Origin: Paenibacillus tarimensis
GTDB lineage: Bacteria > Bacillota > Bacilli > Paenibacillales > Paenibacillaceae
DNA: 64,000 nt
NCBI RefSeq assembly: GCF_021532315.1
Contig: NZ_JAKGAO010000009.1
Span: forward strand, 248,001-312,000
Direction: 5' to 3'
Both the position numbers and the translations under genes were made by a program. Below the pieces are notes generated by a model, which saw nothing but the letters and a program-made list of their open reading frames with translations, was not told where the DNA came from and did not search any database. Shown piece by piece: positions 9,230 to 19,386 of the stretch (its first letter is position 1; the number at the start of each line of letters is the position of its first letter).

Positions 9230-10519
9230 ATGAGTCAACGTTCGGATCACAAATCAGCAGCAGCATTTGAGCAGGCGAAGCGTGTTATCCCCGGCGGCGT
9301 AAACAGCCCGGTACGGGCATTCAAATCCGTGGGCTTAACACCTGTATATGTGGAGCGGGGTGAAGGCTCCAGAATATTTGACATTGACGGCAACAGCTAC
9401 ATTGATTATGTGCTTTCCTGGGGACCGCTGATCATGGGGCATGCCCATCCGGAGGTGGTTGAGGCGCTGAAACGGACAGCAGAGAAGGGAACCAGCTTTG
9501 GGGCTCCCACTGAGCTGGAAACCTTGATGGCAGAGCTGGTGGTGGATCGCGTCCCGTCGGTGGAAGTGGTTCGAATGGTTAACTCCGGAACCGAAGCCAC
9601 AATGAGTGCTCTCCGCCTTGCCAGAGGATATACGAAGCGGAGCAGAATACTCAAGTTCGAAGGCTCCTATCACGGGCACGCGGACAGTCTGCTGATCAAG
9701 GCAGGTTCAGGAGTGGCAACGCTTGGGCTTCCGGATAGTCCTGGAGTGCCGGAAAGCATTGCATCCCACACGATCACTGTGCCTTATAACGATCTCGACT
9801 CTGTGCGGCTGGCATTTGAGAAATTTGGCGAAGAAATCGCATGTGTCATAGTAGAGCCGATAGCGGGGAACATGGGCGTTGTGCCGCCGCAGCCCGGATT
9901 TCTAGAGGGACTTCGTAAGGTAACCGAACAGTACGGCAGTCTGCTTATTTTCGATGAGGTGATGACTGGCTTCCGTGTCCATTACAACTGTGCGCAGGGA
10001 CTATACGGAGTAACGCCGGATCTGACTTGTCTTGGTAAGGTTATCGGCGGGGGCCTTCCTGTAGGGGCTTATGGCGGACGCCGAGATATTATGGAAATGA
10101 TGGCGCCAAGCGGACCGATCTACCAGGCTGGCACGCTGTCAGGCAACCCGCTTGCTATGGCGGCCGGCTATACAACATTAAAACTGCTTACCCCGGATAC
10201 ATACGAGCTGCTCGATCGTCTGGCGCAGCGTCTGGAGCAGGGCTTTGCCTCCAATGCAGCCCGGGTAGGCGTGCCGGCGACTATTAATCGTGTTGGGTCG
10301 ATGGTTTGCCCGTTCTTTACCGAAGGACCAGTTACCAATTATGATACGGCTAAAAAAGCGGACCTGGACCGGTTCCGGGCTTATTTTGCCGGTATGCTCA
10401 ACCGTGGTATCAGTATTGCGCCGTCCCAGTATGAGGGGATGTTTATATCTGGCGTTCATACGGAAGCAGAGATAGATGCTACAATCGCTGCGCATGGCGA
10501 GGCTCTACAGGCTTTATAA
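9230..10519 (+). CDS. hemL: Glutamate-1-semialdehyde 2,1-aminomutase
   Basis: PLP enzyme that converts glutamate-1-semialdehyde to 5-aminolevulinate. 429 residues. The pyridoxal lysine is Lys270 in [17 protein letters not shown]; the [14 protein letters not shown] and [10 protein letters not shown] segments are also typical. ATG 9230 is preferred over the in-frame GTG 9218, since GTG 9218 lies inside the AAGGAG-TGA ribosome-binding site. The stop codon TAA shares its last A with the ATG of the next gene. Confidence 0.97.
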   Translation: MSQRSDHKSAAAFEQAKRVIPGGVNSPVRAFKSVGLTPVYVERGEGSRIFDIDGNSYIDYVLSWGPLIMGHAHPEVVEALKRTAEKGTSFGAPTELETLMAELVVDRVPSVEVVRMVNSGTEATMSALRLARGYTKRSRILKFEGSYHGHADSLLIKAGSGVATLGLPDSPGVPESIASHTITVPYNDLDSVRLAFEKFGEEIACVIVEPIAGNMGVVPPQPGFLEGLRKVTEQYGSLLIFDEVMTGFRVHYNCAQGLYGVTPDLTCLGKVIGGGLPVGAYGGRRDIMEMMAPSGPIYQAGTLSGNPLAMAAGYTTLKLLTPDTYELLDRLAQRLEQGFASNAARVGVPATINRVGSMVCPFFTEGPVTNYDTAKKADLDRFRAYFAGMLNRGISIAPSQYEGMFISGVHTEAEIDATIAAHGEALQAL

Positions 10520-11493
10520 TGGAGATGAAGGAACAGATGATCCTTGATTTGCAGCGTGCTGTGAAAGAAGGGGAGTGGATTGCAATTCCACTTCCCGCTG
10601 TTTTACCAGAGGGCTTGGAGGCTGGGAGCCATCCGCATGACGTGCGGAAGTGGCTGCTGGCTCTTGCTGCATTCCCGGATAAATGGGTTAACCGGCTGTT
10701 CTCGGTCGGCGGGATCCGGCTGGATAACGGAAGACTGCTGTTGAAGGCTTACCCGCATGTTGATTTGGCCGCTCATCCGCTGCTGGCCGGAGCGCCGGGT
10801 AGCATGAGGGCTGCTGGAGGCATGGATGCGCCATCTATTCTGTATGAGGATGATCACTGCCTCGTCGCCGATAAGCCATCAGGCATGGCCGTTCACCCTT
10901 CACGTCCGGGGCATTACGGAACTCTGGATGAATGGGTTCTTCGGCATGCATTGATGAGGGGGCAAGCGACTCTGCTGCGCCATATACATCGTCTTGACGA
11001 TGATACAGCGGGTCCTGTCTTGTACGCCAAGCATGACCTGGCCCAGTGGCGGCTGGATGAAGCCATGCGCGACAAACGGATTGACCGTCGCTATGAAGCG
11101 TTGGTCGAAGGGCCGGTTAAACGTGACACAGGTACTGTGAATGCGCCGATTGGGAAAGACCGGCATCATCGTTCCAGAAGGCGCATAACACCGGAAGGGG
11201 ATCATGCGGTTACGCACTATGAAGTGCTGCACCGTACCCCCGAAGCGTCCCTTGTTACACTGCAGCTGGAAACTGGCCGGACGCATCAGATCCGCGTCCA
11301 TATGGCGCATCTTGGCCACCCGCTCATTGGTGATACGTTATACGGTGCGCGCAGATGCAGCAGCCTGACACATCAGGCGCTACACGGCAAGGAGCTGTCC
11401 TTTCCCCACCCGTGGCTGTCCCATACCGTTACGGTTTATTCTGTAAGGCCGGCTTGGTGGACAGCGGCTGCCCAGGAGCTTGGTCTGCTGTAG
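10519..11493 (+). CDS. RluA-family pseudouridine synthase
   Basis: 324-residue pseudouridine synthase acting on rRNA or tRNA. After a variable N-terminal region of about 110 residues, the catalytic domain shows VADKPSGMAVHPS, then HIHRLDDDTAGPVLYAK. The catalytic Asp is in the HRLD motif; the usual HRLDRDTSG is slightly changed. RPLIGDTLYG-like (here HPLIGDTLYGA) and LETGRTHQIRVHM motifs follow. The TAATG overlap with hemL suggests co-translation. The exact RNA target cannot be told. The N-terminus is atypical and shows no S4 domain that I can identify. Confidence 0.88.
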   Translation: MEMKEQMILDLQRAVKEGEWIAIPLPAVLPEGLEAGSHPHDVRKWLLALAAFPDKWVNRLFSVGGIRLDNGRLLLKAYPHVDLAAHPLLAGAPGSMRAAGGMDAPSILYEDDHCLVADKPSGMAVHPSRPGHYGTLDEWVLRHALMRGQATLLRHIHRLDDDTAGPVLYAKHDLAQWRLDEAMRDKRIDRRYEALVEGPVKRDTGTVNAPIGKDRHHRSRRRITPEGDHAVTHYEVLHRTPEASLVTLQLETGRTHQIRVHMAHLGHPLIGDTLYGARRCSSLTHQALHGKELSFPHPWLSHTVTVYSVRPAWWTAAAQELGLL

Positions 11494-11502
11494 AAATTGA
11501 TA

Positions 11503-11532
11503 GGCATGCCAATGTTCCTCCTGCCATATAGA
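11503..11532 (+). promoter_or_regulatory. Candidate sigma-E promoter of spoVID
   Basis: GGCATGCC (11503-11510), a 14-base spacer and CATATAGA (11525-11532) resemble the sporulation sigma-E pattern (-35 near ATATT, -10 CATACAAT). spoVID is under sigma-E in Bacillus. The -35 match is modest. Confidence 0.3.
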
Positions 11533-11603
11533 TAGGTATTGAGTGAAGCTGTTTGCAGCTGGGTATCGCTTGAACAGTCAATACCGGAAGGGAGGAACAG
11601 CCG

Positions 11604-13301
11604 TTGAATCAATCAAGCGGACTACGCTTTGACGTTTACGAACGTGTGCACTTGCCGGTTGATGTCGCGGATATTCATGAATTGGAGGAAATTGAGCTGG
11701 TCCCTCACATTCAGGTTGTGAATCAGGGGGATCAGGTGCTGCTGCGCGGTAATCTGCTGCTCAGCGGAATTTACGGTTCGGAAGGGGAAGCTGCGAATTC
11801 CCGTACACTGGAGCACTGGATACCGGTGGAGATTACGCTTCCCATGAATCGGGTTCGGTCCCTGGAAGACATTACAGTTGAGATTGATAATTTTGATGTG
11901 GACCTGCTGTCTGCGCGAACGCTCAACATTACAGGCGTCTTGTCCCTTACGGGTGTTGAGACTCGGGACCAGGCGCCGCCAAGCTACAGCTGGGGAGCAG
12001 AGCCGTTTACAGTTGTCCATACGAAGGATGAGGCGCTGGATCAGCCGTACTCACCCGGGGAGCAGAATGAGGCGGGGCTTGCACCCGGAATGCCTGCGTA
12101 TCAGCAGCAGGATGAGCCTGGAGGGGACAAGGGCTATGCGGCGGTTGAACAGCCGACGGCAACCACTGAAGGGACGACTGAGGAAGCAGAAGATAGGCCT
12201 GAGCCCATGAGCGCTGCCGATCAGAATACTGCTCGAACGCAGAAGGACAGCCTCCGGCAGGAGCACGAGGAACGGGTTGAGCCGGTTCAGTGGTCTTCTT
12301 TCTCGTTTGCTTCGGATAGACCGATTGCCGACGAGGCTTCACAGTCAGCGACATGGAGCCCAGATGCATACAGAATTGAGGAAAGCGAAGCCTACCGTCA
12401 ATACCGGTCTGGGAATGAACCGGGGTCCTGGCAGGGAGCAGGTCGGAGCGATGCTGATAGTTCTGTGGCTCCTGGCGATAAATCATGGCCGGATGCCGAG
12501 GATGCCAGCAATGAAGGATCGGCGGATGACACCAGCGCGGGCGGAGCATTACAAGAACCTGTTCTTGAAGCAGCTGTCGAACCGGAGAGGGAGCAGAAGC
12601 CAGCTGCATGGAATTCTTGGCCGGAAGAATCCCCGTCGAAGAATGAACAGCAGCTTGAGAGCACTGCAGATAAAAGCCAGGACGAGAGAGAGCGTACTGA
12701 ATCAGTAGCAGAGGCATCAGCGGTACAGCCGACGGCTGCGTCGGATAGTCAGGCTTTTGCTGATCTGCAGGGGGAATTTTCGGAGGCGTCAGATGCGGTT
12801 CCTGAAGAGGAGGGCGCCGCTGTATCCGGCAGCAGTGATGTACTAACAGAAGCTGTGACGGCTAAGGCAGACATGCCGGAAACAGCTGATCAGCCGGGAA
12901 ATCAGCAGGAAAAGGCCAAGCAGGAAATGAAGATCGCGTTAGGAGCAAAACGGCCTGAGGAAGTGAAGGCTGGATCGGATAGCGGCTACAGCTCCCTGCT
13001 GCAGTCCTCCAGGCGAGATCAGGCGGCCAGGCAGGCGGAACAGGATCTGGCAAATGCGGCTCAAGCGGAAGAACGTGAAGCGCAGCCGTCTGAAGGCGAC
13101 GAGATTGAATGGAAGAAGCTGTTCCTTAGCAAATCCGATGGGGAGCGTGAATTCCGCAAGGTGCGCATGTGCATTGTGCAGCGGGAGGATACTCTTGAAG
13201 CAATCGCTGGCCGGTATGAATTGCACCCTCGCGAGCTGCAGCTTTATAACCGGCTCGAGGAGCAGACTGTTTCTGAAGGCCAGGTCCTGATGATTCCTTA
13301 G
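11604..13301 (+). CDS. spoVID: Spore coat assembly protein SpoVID (LysM domain)
   Basis: 565 residues. The N-terminal about 120 residues (LRFDVYERVHLPVDVADIHELEE and on) form the SpoVID domain that directs the coat to encase the forespore. A long acidic, low-complexity middle (about 130-500, rich in E, S, A, Q) follows. The C-terminal about 45 residues form a LysM domain (MCIVQREDTLEAIAGRYEL) that in Bacillus contacts SafA and the spore surface. The start is TTG with GGAGG 8 bases upstream. It lies downstream of hemL as in Bacillus. The B. subtilis partner gene ysxE is absent here: valS follows directly. Confidence 0.93.
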   Translation: MNQSSGLRFDVYERVHLPVDVADIHELEEIELVPHIQVVNQGDQVLLRGNLLLSGIYGSEGEAANSRTLEHWIPVEITLPMNRVRSLEDITVEIDNFDVDLLSARTLNITGVLSLTGVETRDQAPPSYSWGAEPFTVVHTKDEALDQPYSPGEQNEAGLAPGMPAYQQQDEPGGDKGYAAVEQPTATTEGTTEEAEDRPEPMSAADQNTARTQKDSLRQEHEERVEPVQWSSFSFASDRPIADEASQSATWSPDAYRIEESEAYRQYRSGNEPGSWQGAGRSDADSSVAPGDKSWPDAEDASNEGSADDTSAGGALQEPVLEAAVEPEREQKPAAWNSWPEESPSKNEQQLESTADKSQDERERTESVAEASAVQPTAASDSQAFADLQGEFSEASDAVPEEEGAAVSGSSDVLTEAVTAKADMPETADQPGNQQEKAKQEMKIALGAKRPEEVKAGSDSGYSSLLQSSRRDQAARQAEQDLANAAQAEEREAQPSEGDEIEWKKLFLSKSDGEREFRKVRMCIVQREDTLEAIAGRYELHPRELQLYNRLEEQTVSEGQVLMIP

Positions 13302-13351
13302 TCACCGGGCATATGCAGTAAGGGGCTTTCGGTGAGGCCGGCTCAATGATG

Positions 13352-13380
13352 TTGACGGAAAGGAATAAGATCGTTATGAT
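13352..13380 (+). promoter_or_regulatory. valS promoter
   Basis: TTGACG (13352-13357), a 17-base spacer and TATGAT (13375-13380): a strong sigma-A promoter placed just in front of the T-box leader. Transcription should start near 13387. Confidence 0.75.
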
Positions 13381-13386
13381 AGGTAA

Positions 13387-13657
13387 TAATAAGCAATATC
13401 ATATACCTATCTACAATGAAGGGGAAGAGTACGCAGCAATGCCTTCAGAGAGCGAACCGTGTTTTGGCTGAGAGGTTTCGCAGGATGTAACTGCTACAGG
13501 TCGCCCCGGAGTTGCCCGATCGAACGGATAGTCCGGGAGATCCGGCCGGCAGGCAGCCGTTATCGATTATGAAGTGCCGTATGCTTAGTAGTATGCGGAA
13601 CAAAGGTGGTACCACGGAAGTTCAGCCTTTCGTCCTTTGAGGATGAAGGGCTTTTTT
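13387..13657 (+). promoter_or_regulatory. T-box riboswitch (valine) in front of valS
   Basis: A tRNA-sensing leader fills the 433-base gap before valS. In Stem I, GGGG (13421-13424) can pair with CCCC (13504-13507) and GCAG (13433-13436) with CTGC (13491-13494). The internal loop between them holds AGAGTA on the 5' side and GTC (13500-13502) on the 3' side: a valine codon in the specifier position. The AGAGAG element is at 13448-13453. The T-box AAGGTGGTACCACGG is at 13603-13617. A 12-base-pair terminator stem (13624-13652) with a T run follows. Uncharged tRNA-Val should stabilise the antiterminator and turn valS on. Confidence 0.93.
13624..13657 (+). terminator. T-box regulatory terminator
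   Basis: Stem AGCCTTTCGTCC / GGATGAAGGGCT (12 pairs with two G-U), TTTGA loop, then six T. The 5' part of the leader, including the T-box sequence, forms the competing antiterminator. Confidence 0.9.
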
Positions 13658-13734
13658 GTTTGTCTGCTTACTGGAATGGAAGGTACTCACCGTCCGGATT
13701 ACCGGGTGTGAATAAAGTTTGGAGGTTATCACTG

Positions 13735-16428
13735 ATGGCAGAACGTATGGAAAAAAGTGAAATGGAAGCTAATGAAGCGGCGGGCAAGCCGGAAATGCCG
13801 ACAACCTATGATCCCAAGCAGGCGGAGCAGCGCTGGTACAAATACTGGCTTGACGGCCGCTATTTTGAAGCTGGCAAGCGCCCCGAGGCTCCTGCCTTTA
13901 CAATCGTAATCCCGCCGCCGAATGTGACGGGTATGCTGCATATCGGGCATGCGCTCGATTCTACGCTGCAGGATATCATGGTCCGTGCCAAGAGAATGCA
14001 GGGATATGATACGCTGTGGCTTCCTGGTATGGACCATGCGGGGATCGCTACCCAGACGAAGGTTGAACAGAAGCTGCGAGAGGAAGGCAAATCCCGCTAT
14101 GACCTCGGACGGGAGAAGTTCCTGGATCAGGTTTGGGAATGGAAGGGTCAGTACGCGCAGACCATCCGGGACCAGTGGGCCAAGATGGGACTATCCCTCG
14201 ACTATTCTCGGGAGAGGTTTACTCTGGATGAAGGTCTGTCTAAGGCGGTTAGAGAAGTATTCGTCCGCTTGTATGACAAGGGCCTGATCTACCGCGGCAA
14301 GAAGATCATTAACTGGGATCCGGCTGCGCGTACCGCGTTATCCGATATCGAAGTGGAGTACAAGGAAATACAGGGCAGCCTGTATCATTTGCAGTATCCG
14401 CTTAAGGAAGGCGGCGGCTACATAACGGTGGCAACGACCAGACCGGAAACGATGCTTGGTGATACGGCTGTAGCAGTTCATCCTGAGGATGAGCGGTACA
14501 AGCATCTTATCGGCCAGCATCTGGTGCTGCCGATTATCGGCCGGGAAATCCCGATTATCGCGGATGAGTATGTAGAGAAAGAATTTGGCAGCGGCGCGGT
14601 GAAGATAACACCTGCCCATGATCCAAATGACTTTGAGGTTGGACAGCGCCACAACCTGCCGCAGATTATAGTAATGGACGAGACCGGCACGATGAATGCT
14701 GAAGCGGGACCTTATGCTGGCCTGGACCGTTCCGAATGCCGCAAGCGGATTGTGAAGGATCTGCAGGATCAGGGCGTATGCGTTAAAATCGAAGAGCACG
14801 TTCACCAGGTTGGACATAGTGAGCGCAGCGGAGCTGTAGTAGAGCCCTATCTCTCTACCCAATGGTTTGTAGCAATGAAGCCGCTGGCTGAGCGGGCAAT
14901 TGAAGCCCAGAAATCAGGCAGCGGGGTACAGTTCGTGCCGGACCGGTTTGAGAAAATCTACCTGCACTGGATTGAGAATGTTCGTGATTGGTGTATATCA
15001 CGCCAGCTGTGGTGGGGACACCGTATCCCGGCCTGGTACTGTGATTCCTGCAGCGAGATGCATGTTTCCCGTGACGACTTGTCGAGCTGTCCTTCCTGCG
15101 GCAGCGGCGAGCTGCGCAGAGACGAGGATGTTCTGGATACCTGGTTCAGCTCGGCGCTATGGCCATTCTCCACACTGGGATGGCCGGATAAGACAGCGGA
15201 TATGGAACGGTTCTATCCAACAAGCGTGCTTGTAACCGGTTATGACATTATTTATTTCTGGGTGGCCCGCATGATTTTTACCGCCTTGGAGTTTACAGAC
15301 CAGATTCCGTTCAAGGATGTTCTTATTCACGGTCTAGTGCGTGATGCCGAGGGACGCAAGATGTCCAAGTCGCTTGGCAATGGCGTAGATCCGTTTGAAG
15401 TTATTGAGAAGTACGGCGCTGATGCCATGCGCTTTATGCTTTCAACTGGCTGCACTCCTGGTCAGGATCTCCGGTTCCGGTGGGAGAAGGTCGAGCAGGC
15501 GCGTAATTTTGCCAACAAGATTTGGAATGCTTCGCGTTTCGCCTTGATGAATCTTGAGGGTGTGAACGCAGTTGATATCGATATTACGGTTCCGCTGGGT
15601 ACAGCTGACAAGTGGATTCTTCACCGGTTGAACGAGACCGTGCGGGAGGTAACCCGCCTGATTGACAGCTATGAGTTCGGTGAGACAGGAAGGGTTCTCT
15701 ACAACTTTATCTGGGATGATCTCTGTGACTGGTACATCGAGTTTGCGAAGCTGAGTCTGTATGGCGAAAATGCCGATGCAAAGCGCGCGACCCAGTCGGT
15801 ACTGGCTTATGTGCTTGACCGCACACAGCGCCTGATTCACCCGTTCATGCCATTCATCAGTGAGGAAATCTGGCAGCATCTGCCTCATGAGGGCGATACG
15901 ATAACAATGGCAAGCTGGCCGGTATATGAGACTGGGCTCGAGTCGCCGGAGGCGCTGCGCGAGATGGAGCTGCTCATGGATATGATCCGGTCTGTGCGGA
16001 ACATCCGTGCGGAAGTAAACGTCCCGATGAGCAAGAAGGTCGAGCTGCTGGTTAATGCCGCTGGACCGGAAGAGCTGGCCATCCTGCAGCGGAATGAGGA
16101 ATTTATCCAGCGCTTCTGCGGAACATCGAAGCTGGAGCTTGGCCAGGGAATGTCGGCGCCGGATAAAGCGATGACAGCGATTGTTACAGGCGCCGAGCTT
16201 TATCTGCCGCTGGCCGGTCTGATCGATATTTCCCAAGAAATAATCCGTCTTGAGAAGGAGCTTCAGTCGCTTAACAGCGAGGTGGAGCGTGTGGAAAAAA
16301 AGCTGGCAAATGAAGGCTTCGTAGCCAAGGCGCCTGCCAAGGTAATTGAAGAAGAACGCGCCAAGATGAAGGATTATGCTGACAAACGAGACAAGGTTAT
16401 CGCAAGGATTACGGAGCTGCGCGGTTAA
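13735..16428 (+). CDS. valS: Valyl-tRNA synthetase
   Basis: Class I aminoacyl-tRNA synthetase, 897 residues. HIGH signature at 69-72 ([20 protein letters not shown] region), the editing (CP1) domain with [12 protein letters not shown], the KMSKS loop at 542-546 ([11 protein letters not shown]), an anticodon-binding domain, and a C-terminal coiled coil ([16 protein letters not shown] and on). The ATG at 13735 is supported by GGAGG at 13721-13725. Longer in-frame extensions run into the T-box terminator and are not real. Expression is under the valine T-box. Confidence 0.98.
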   Translation: MAERMEKSEMEANEAAGKPEMPTTYDPKQAEQRWYKYWLDGRYFEAGKRPEAPAFTIVIPPPNVTGMLHIGHALDSTLQDIMVRAKRMQGYDTLWLPGMDHAGIATQTKVEQKLREEGKSRYDLGREKFLDQVWEWKGQYAQTIRDQWAKMGLSLDYSRERFTLDEGLSKAVREVFVRLYDKGLIYRGKKIINWDPAARTALSDIEVEYKEIQGSLYHLQYPLKEGGGYITVATTRPETMLGDTAVAVHPEDERYKHLIGQHLVLPIIGREIPIIADEYVEKEFGSGAVKITPAHDPNDFEVGQRHNLPQIIVMDETGTMNAEAGPYAGLDRSECRKRIVKDLQDQGVCVKIEEHVHQVGHSERSGAVVEPYLSTQWFVAMKPLAERAIEAQKSGSGVQFVPDRFEKIYLHWIENVRDWCISRQLWWGHRIPAWYCDSCSEMHVSRDDLSSCPSCGSGELRRDEDVLDTWFSSALWPFSTLGWPDKTADMERFYPTSVLVTGYDIIYFWVARMIFTALEFTDQIPFKDVLIHGLVRDAEGRKMSKSLGNGVDPFEVIEKYGADAMRFMLSTGCTPGQDLRFRWEKVEQARNFANKIWNASRFALMNLEGVNAVDIDITVPLGTADKWILHRLNETVREVTRLIDSYEFGETGRVLYNFIWDDLCDWYIEFAKLSLYGENADAKRATQSVLAYVLDRTQRLIHPFMPFISEEIWQHLPHEGDTITMASWPVYETGLESPEALREMELLMDMIRSVRNIRAEVNVPMSKKVELLVNAAGPEELAILQRNEEFIQRFCGTSKLELGQGMSAPDKAMTAIVTGAELYLPLAGLIDISQEIIRLEKELQSLNSEVERVEKKLANEGFVAKAPAKVIEEERAKMKDYADKRDKVIARITELRG

Positions 16429-16456
16429 CGCGCAAAGCGGAAGGAGGCCGGTACCA

Positions 16457-17821
16457 TTGACCGAACATCAGCAGGACCACGCTGGTTCACTCAAGTCTTA
16501 TGAAGAAGCGAGAGACTGGATAAACGGGCTGATCCCCTATGGTATCCGCCCGGGTCTGGAGCGGATTGAACGGCTGCTGGAAGCGTTGGAGCATCCCGAG
16601 CGGCGTCTGAAGTTTATACATGTAGCAGGAACTAACGGCAAGGGCTCGGTGTGTGCTTACCTGCAGTCTGTTCTGCAGGCTTGCGGTTACGATGTCGGGA
16701 TGTTTACATCCCCCTACATTACGAAGTTTACGAACCGGTTTCAATATAATGGCGATGACATTCCGGAAGAAACACTCCTTGAACTGACTAATACGCTGAA
16801 GCCGCATGTTGAGGCTATTGCGGCCACTGAGCTGGGCTCGCCTACCATGTTCGAGGTTTCGACCGCGCTAGCTATTTTGTATTTTGGCAAGGTGGCTTAT
16901 CCCGACTATGTCGTCTGGGAGACCGGTTTGGGGGGACGTCTTGATGTCACGAATGTGGTTAACCCTGTCGTGTCCGTCATCACGAATGTCGGGCATGACC
17001 ACATGGATGTTCTTGGAGATACGATTGAGAAGATTGCTTATGAGAAGGCGGGGATCATCAAGCCGGGGGTCCCTGTCATCACGGCGGTAAGCCAGCCTGA
17101 GGCTCTTGCGGTTATCCGTGAAACAGCAGCGGCGCGCAAGTCGTCTTTATATGTGCTGGGCGAGCAGTTTCATGAAACGATGCTCACGGTTAATGAGCAG
17201 GAGCAAGCGTTTCGCTTTGAAGGACCCTTTCGCAGCGTAGAACCTCTTGTCATCACACTGGCGGGAGCGCATCAGCGGACCAACGCAGCGGCAGCCGTTA
17301 TGACGCTTGAGGTGCTTCGTCAGTATTACGCCTTGATCGTTGATGATGAAGATCTGCAGCGGGGGCTGCAGCAGGCGAAGTGGCCGGGCAGACTTGAGCT
17401 TGTGAAGCAGGACCCCCGAATCCTGCTTGACGGGGCCCACAATCCGGAAGGAATGGCTACACTGGCTGCGGCTCTCAAGGGTACCTATACTTACGGGAAA
17501 CTGCATTTAATGATCGGGATGCTGGAGAATAAGAATCATCGGGATACATTGCGGCATATACTACCAATAGTGGATACTTTAATCGTAACCGAGCCTGATT
17601 TCCGCAGGAGGCTGGCTGCCGGGCAGCTGCATGAGCTGGCCTCGTCCATGCCGGAATGCAAGGCAAGTATAACGGTTGAATCGGATTGGCGAAAAGCGCT
17701 TGAGCTGCTCGAGCAACGGACAGCTCCGGGTGACCTGGCAGTCGTATCCGGCACATTGTATTTAATCGCCGATGTCCGCTCCCGCTTGCTCTACAATAAG
17801 GATTCTGAAAAAGGTTGGTGA
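16457..17821 (+). CDS. folC: Folylpolyglutamate / dihydrofolate synthase
   Basis: 454-residue Mur-ligase-type ATP enzyme that adds glutamates to folate (and in many bacteria forms dihydrofolate). The ATP loop is [28 protein letters not shown] and GHDHMDVLG follow; the C-terminal domain has [11 protein letters not shown]. The start is TTG 16457, 9 bases after AAGGAGG (16441-16447). In-frame ATGs further upstream lie inside valS. It follows valS as in Bacillus and overlaps murC by four bases (GTGA). Confidence 0.95.
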   Translation: MTEHQQDHAGSLKSYEEARDWINGLIPYGIRPGLERIERLLEALEHPERRLKFIHVAGTNGKGSVCAYLQSVLQACGYDVGMFTSPYITKFTNRFQYNGDDIPEETLLELTNTLKPHVEAIAATELGSPTMFEVSTALAILYFGKVAYPDYVVWETGLGGRLDVTNVVNPVVSVITNVGHDHMDVLGDTIEKIAYEKAGIIKPGVPVITAVSQPEALAVIRETAAARKSSLYVLGEQFHETMLTVNEQEQAFRFEGPFRSVEPLVITLAGAHQRTNAAAAVMTLEVLRQYYALIVDDEDLQRGLQQAKWPGRLELVKQDPRILLDGAHNPEGMATLAAALKGTYTYGKLHLMIGMLENKNHRDTLRHILPIVDTLIVTEPDFRRRLAAGQLHELASSMPECKASITVESDWRKALELLEQRTAPGDLAVVSGTLYLIADVRSRLLYNKDSEKGW

Positions 17822-19212
17822 AGCGCAAGTTGAACACGGCAGAGCACGTTCATTTCATTGGCATCGGAGGATACGGGATGAGCGCCATCGCCAGAGTAAT
17901 GCTGGAGATGGGCTACAAGGTGACCGGATCCGATGTCGCCAGGCAGGAGCTGACCGAGAAGCTGGCCGCCAAGGGTGCACAAATCTATATTGGACATGAG
18001 GCGGAACATGTGGAAGGGGCCAACCTGGTCGTCTACTCAACCGCGCTTTCCAAAGACAATGTAGAGCGTAAGGCGGCAGAGCTCCGTAATATACCTGTTA
18101 TACACCGTTCCCAGATGCTGGCCAGGCTGATGAATGCCGGCAAAGGCATTGCGGTCGCTGGTGCCCATGGCAAGACCACTACCTCGTCCATGATTGCACT
18201 CGTTATGGAGTCATGCGGTCTTGACCCGACTTATATTATCGGCGGAGAAATCGTCAATGTGGGAACCAATGCAAAGGCAGGCAAAGGTGAATATGTGGTG
18301 GCGGAAGCGGATGAAAGTGACGGCTCCTTCCTCCATTATCATCCGGCAATCGCCATTGTGACTAATATTGAAGCGGATCATCTGGAGAATTATGACGGCG
18401 ACTTCAATAAGCTGAAGGCGGCTTATGTCCGGTTCCTATCCCAGGTTAAGGAAGACGGCAAAGCAATTGTATGTATCGACGACGAGAATGTACGTGAAGT
18501 ACTGGCTCAGTCTGAAGGCAAGGGCGGTCGAATTATTACTTATGGCATCGACAGTCCTGCCGATTATAAGGCTGAAGATATTAAGCTTGGAGACCGCAAG
18601 GTTTCCTTCAATCTTGTCAAAGAGGGCAGTGTACTGGGACGAATCGAGCTGTCTGTTCCCGGCTTGCACAATGTGAGCAATGCACTTGCCACCGTCATTA
18701 CTTGTCTGGAGGCAGGGGTGCCGTTCGCAGAGGTGGCAGAAGCGATTCTCGATTTCCGCGGGGCCAAGCGCAGGTTTCAAGTGCTGGGCGAAGTAAATGA
18801 CATTCTTGTAATCGACGACTACGCCCACCATCCTACTGAGATCCAGGCGACGATAAGTGCGGCCAAAGCGACTGGTAAACGGATAATCGCCGTCTTCCAG
18901 CCCCAGCGGTATACGCGTACCTTCTTTCTTCTGGAGCAGTTCAGCCGGGCATTCCCGGAGGCTGACCAAGTGATCATTACCGACATCTATTCGCCTGCGG
19001 GGGAGCAGCAGATCGAGGGTGTCAACTCACGGCGATTAGTCGATATGATTATTGAGAATAGCAACGCGAACGCCTCCTACCTCCCTACTAAGGAAGAGGT
19101 ACTGGATTACCTGGCGGATAGCGTTAAGCCAGGCGATCTCGTCATTACTATGGGCGCAGGAGATATTTGGAAGGTAGCCGTATCACTGGCCGACAAACTC
19201 AAAGGACAGTGA
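17818..19212 (+). CDS. murC: UDP-N-acetylmuramate--L-alanine ligase
   Basis: 464-residue Mur ligase that adds the first amino acid (L-Ala) to UDP-MurNAc in peptidoglycan synthesis. The N-terminal UDP-binding loop is [14 protein letters not shown]; the ATP loop is [19 protein letters not shown] and [11 protein letters not shown] are MurC markers that separate it from MurD/E/F. The GTG start overlaps the folC stop; the TTG three bases earlier is also possible. In B. subtilis murC is elsewhere, so its place after folC is a local difference. A terminator follows. Confidence 0.95.
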   Translation: MKRKLNTAEHVHFIGIGGYGMSAIARVMLEMGYKVTGSDVARQELTEKLAAKGAQIYIGHEAEHVEGANLVVYSTALSKDNVERKAAELRNIPVIHRSQMLARLMNAGKGIAVAGAHGKTTTSSMIALVMESCGLDPTYIIGGEIVNVGTNAKAGKGEYVVAEADESDGSFLHYHPAIAIVTNIEADHLENYDGDFNKLKAAYVRFLSQVKEDGKAIVCIDDENVREVLAQSEGKGGRIITYGIDSPADYKAEDIKLGDRKVSFNLVKEGSVLGRIELSVPGLHNVSNALATVITCLEAGVPFAEVAEAILDFRGAKRRFQVLGEVNDILVIDDYAHHPTEIQATISAAKATGKRIIAVFQPQRYTRTFFLLEQFSRAFPEADQVIITDIYSPAGEQQIEGVNSRRLVDMIIENSNANASYLPTKEEVLDYLADSVKPGDLVITMGAGDIWKVAVSLADKLKGQ

Positions 19213-19261
19213 GGCTATAATACTTAGCGTAGTGTGAAGCCTTTACTATAGTATAAACAGT

Positions 19262-19294
19262 AACAGCCGTGCGATATAAACGCACGGCTGTTTT
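19262..19294 (+). terminator. Intrinsic terminator after murC
   Basis: Perfect 12-base-pair stem AACAGCCGTGCG / CGCACGGCTGTT with an ATATAAA loop and a short T run. It closes the valS-folC-murC unit. Confidence 0.87.
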
Positions 19295-19386
19295 GCTATG
19301 TTCAGCTTAAGGTGTTATTGCCACTCATAAATCTCTCAAACCAATCATAGAATACTAGCAGATGATATGGACAAGGAGAGATTGAT

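Noticed and set aside
12007-12717. Minus-strand frame of 236 codons opposite the low-complexity part of spoVID
   Set aside because: Caused by the GC-rich, repeat-like coding of acidic SpoVID; proline/serine-rich translation without a family.
13606-13734. N-terminal extension of ValRS into the T-box
   Set aside because: The extension covers the T-box and terminator stem; the ribosome-binding site supports ATG 13735.
15442-16236. Minus-strand frame of 264 codons opposite valS
   Set aside because: Shadow of the valS coding frame, no start context or motifs.
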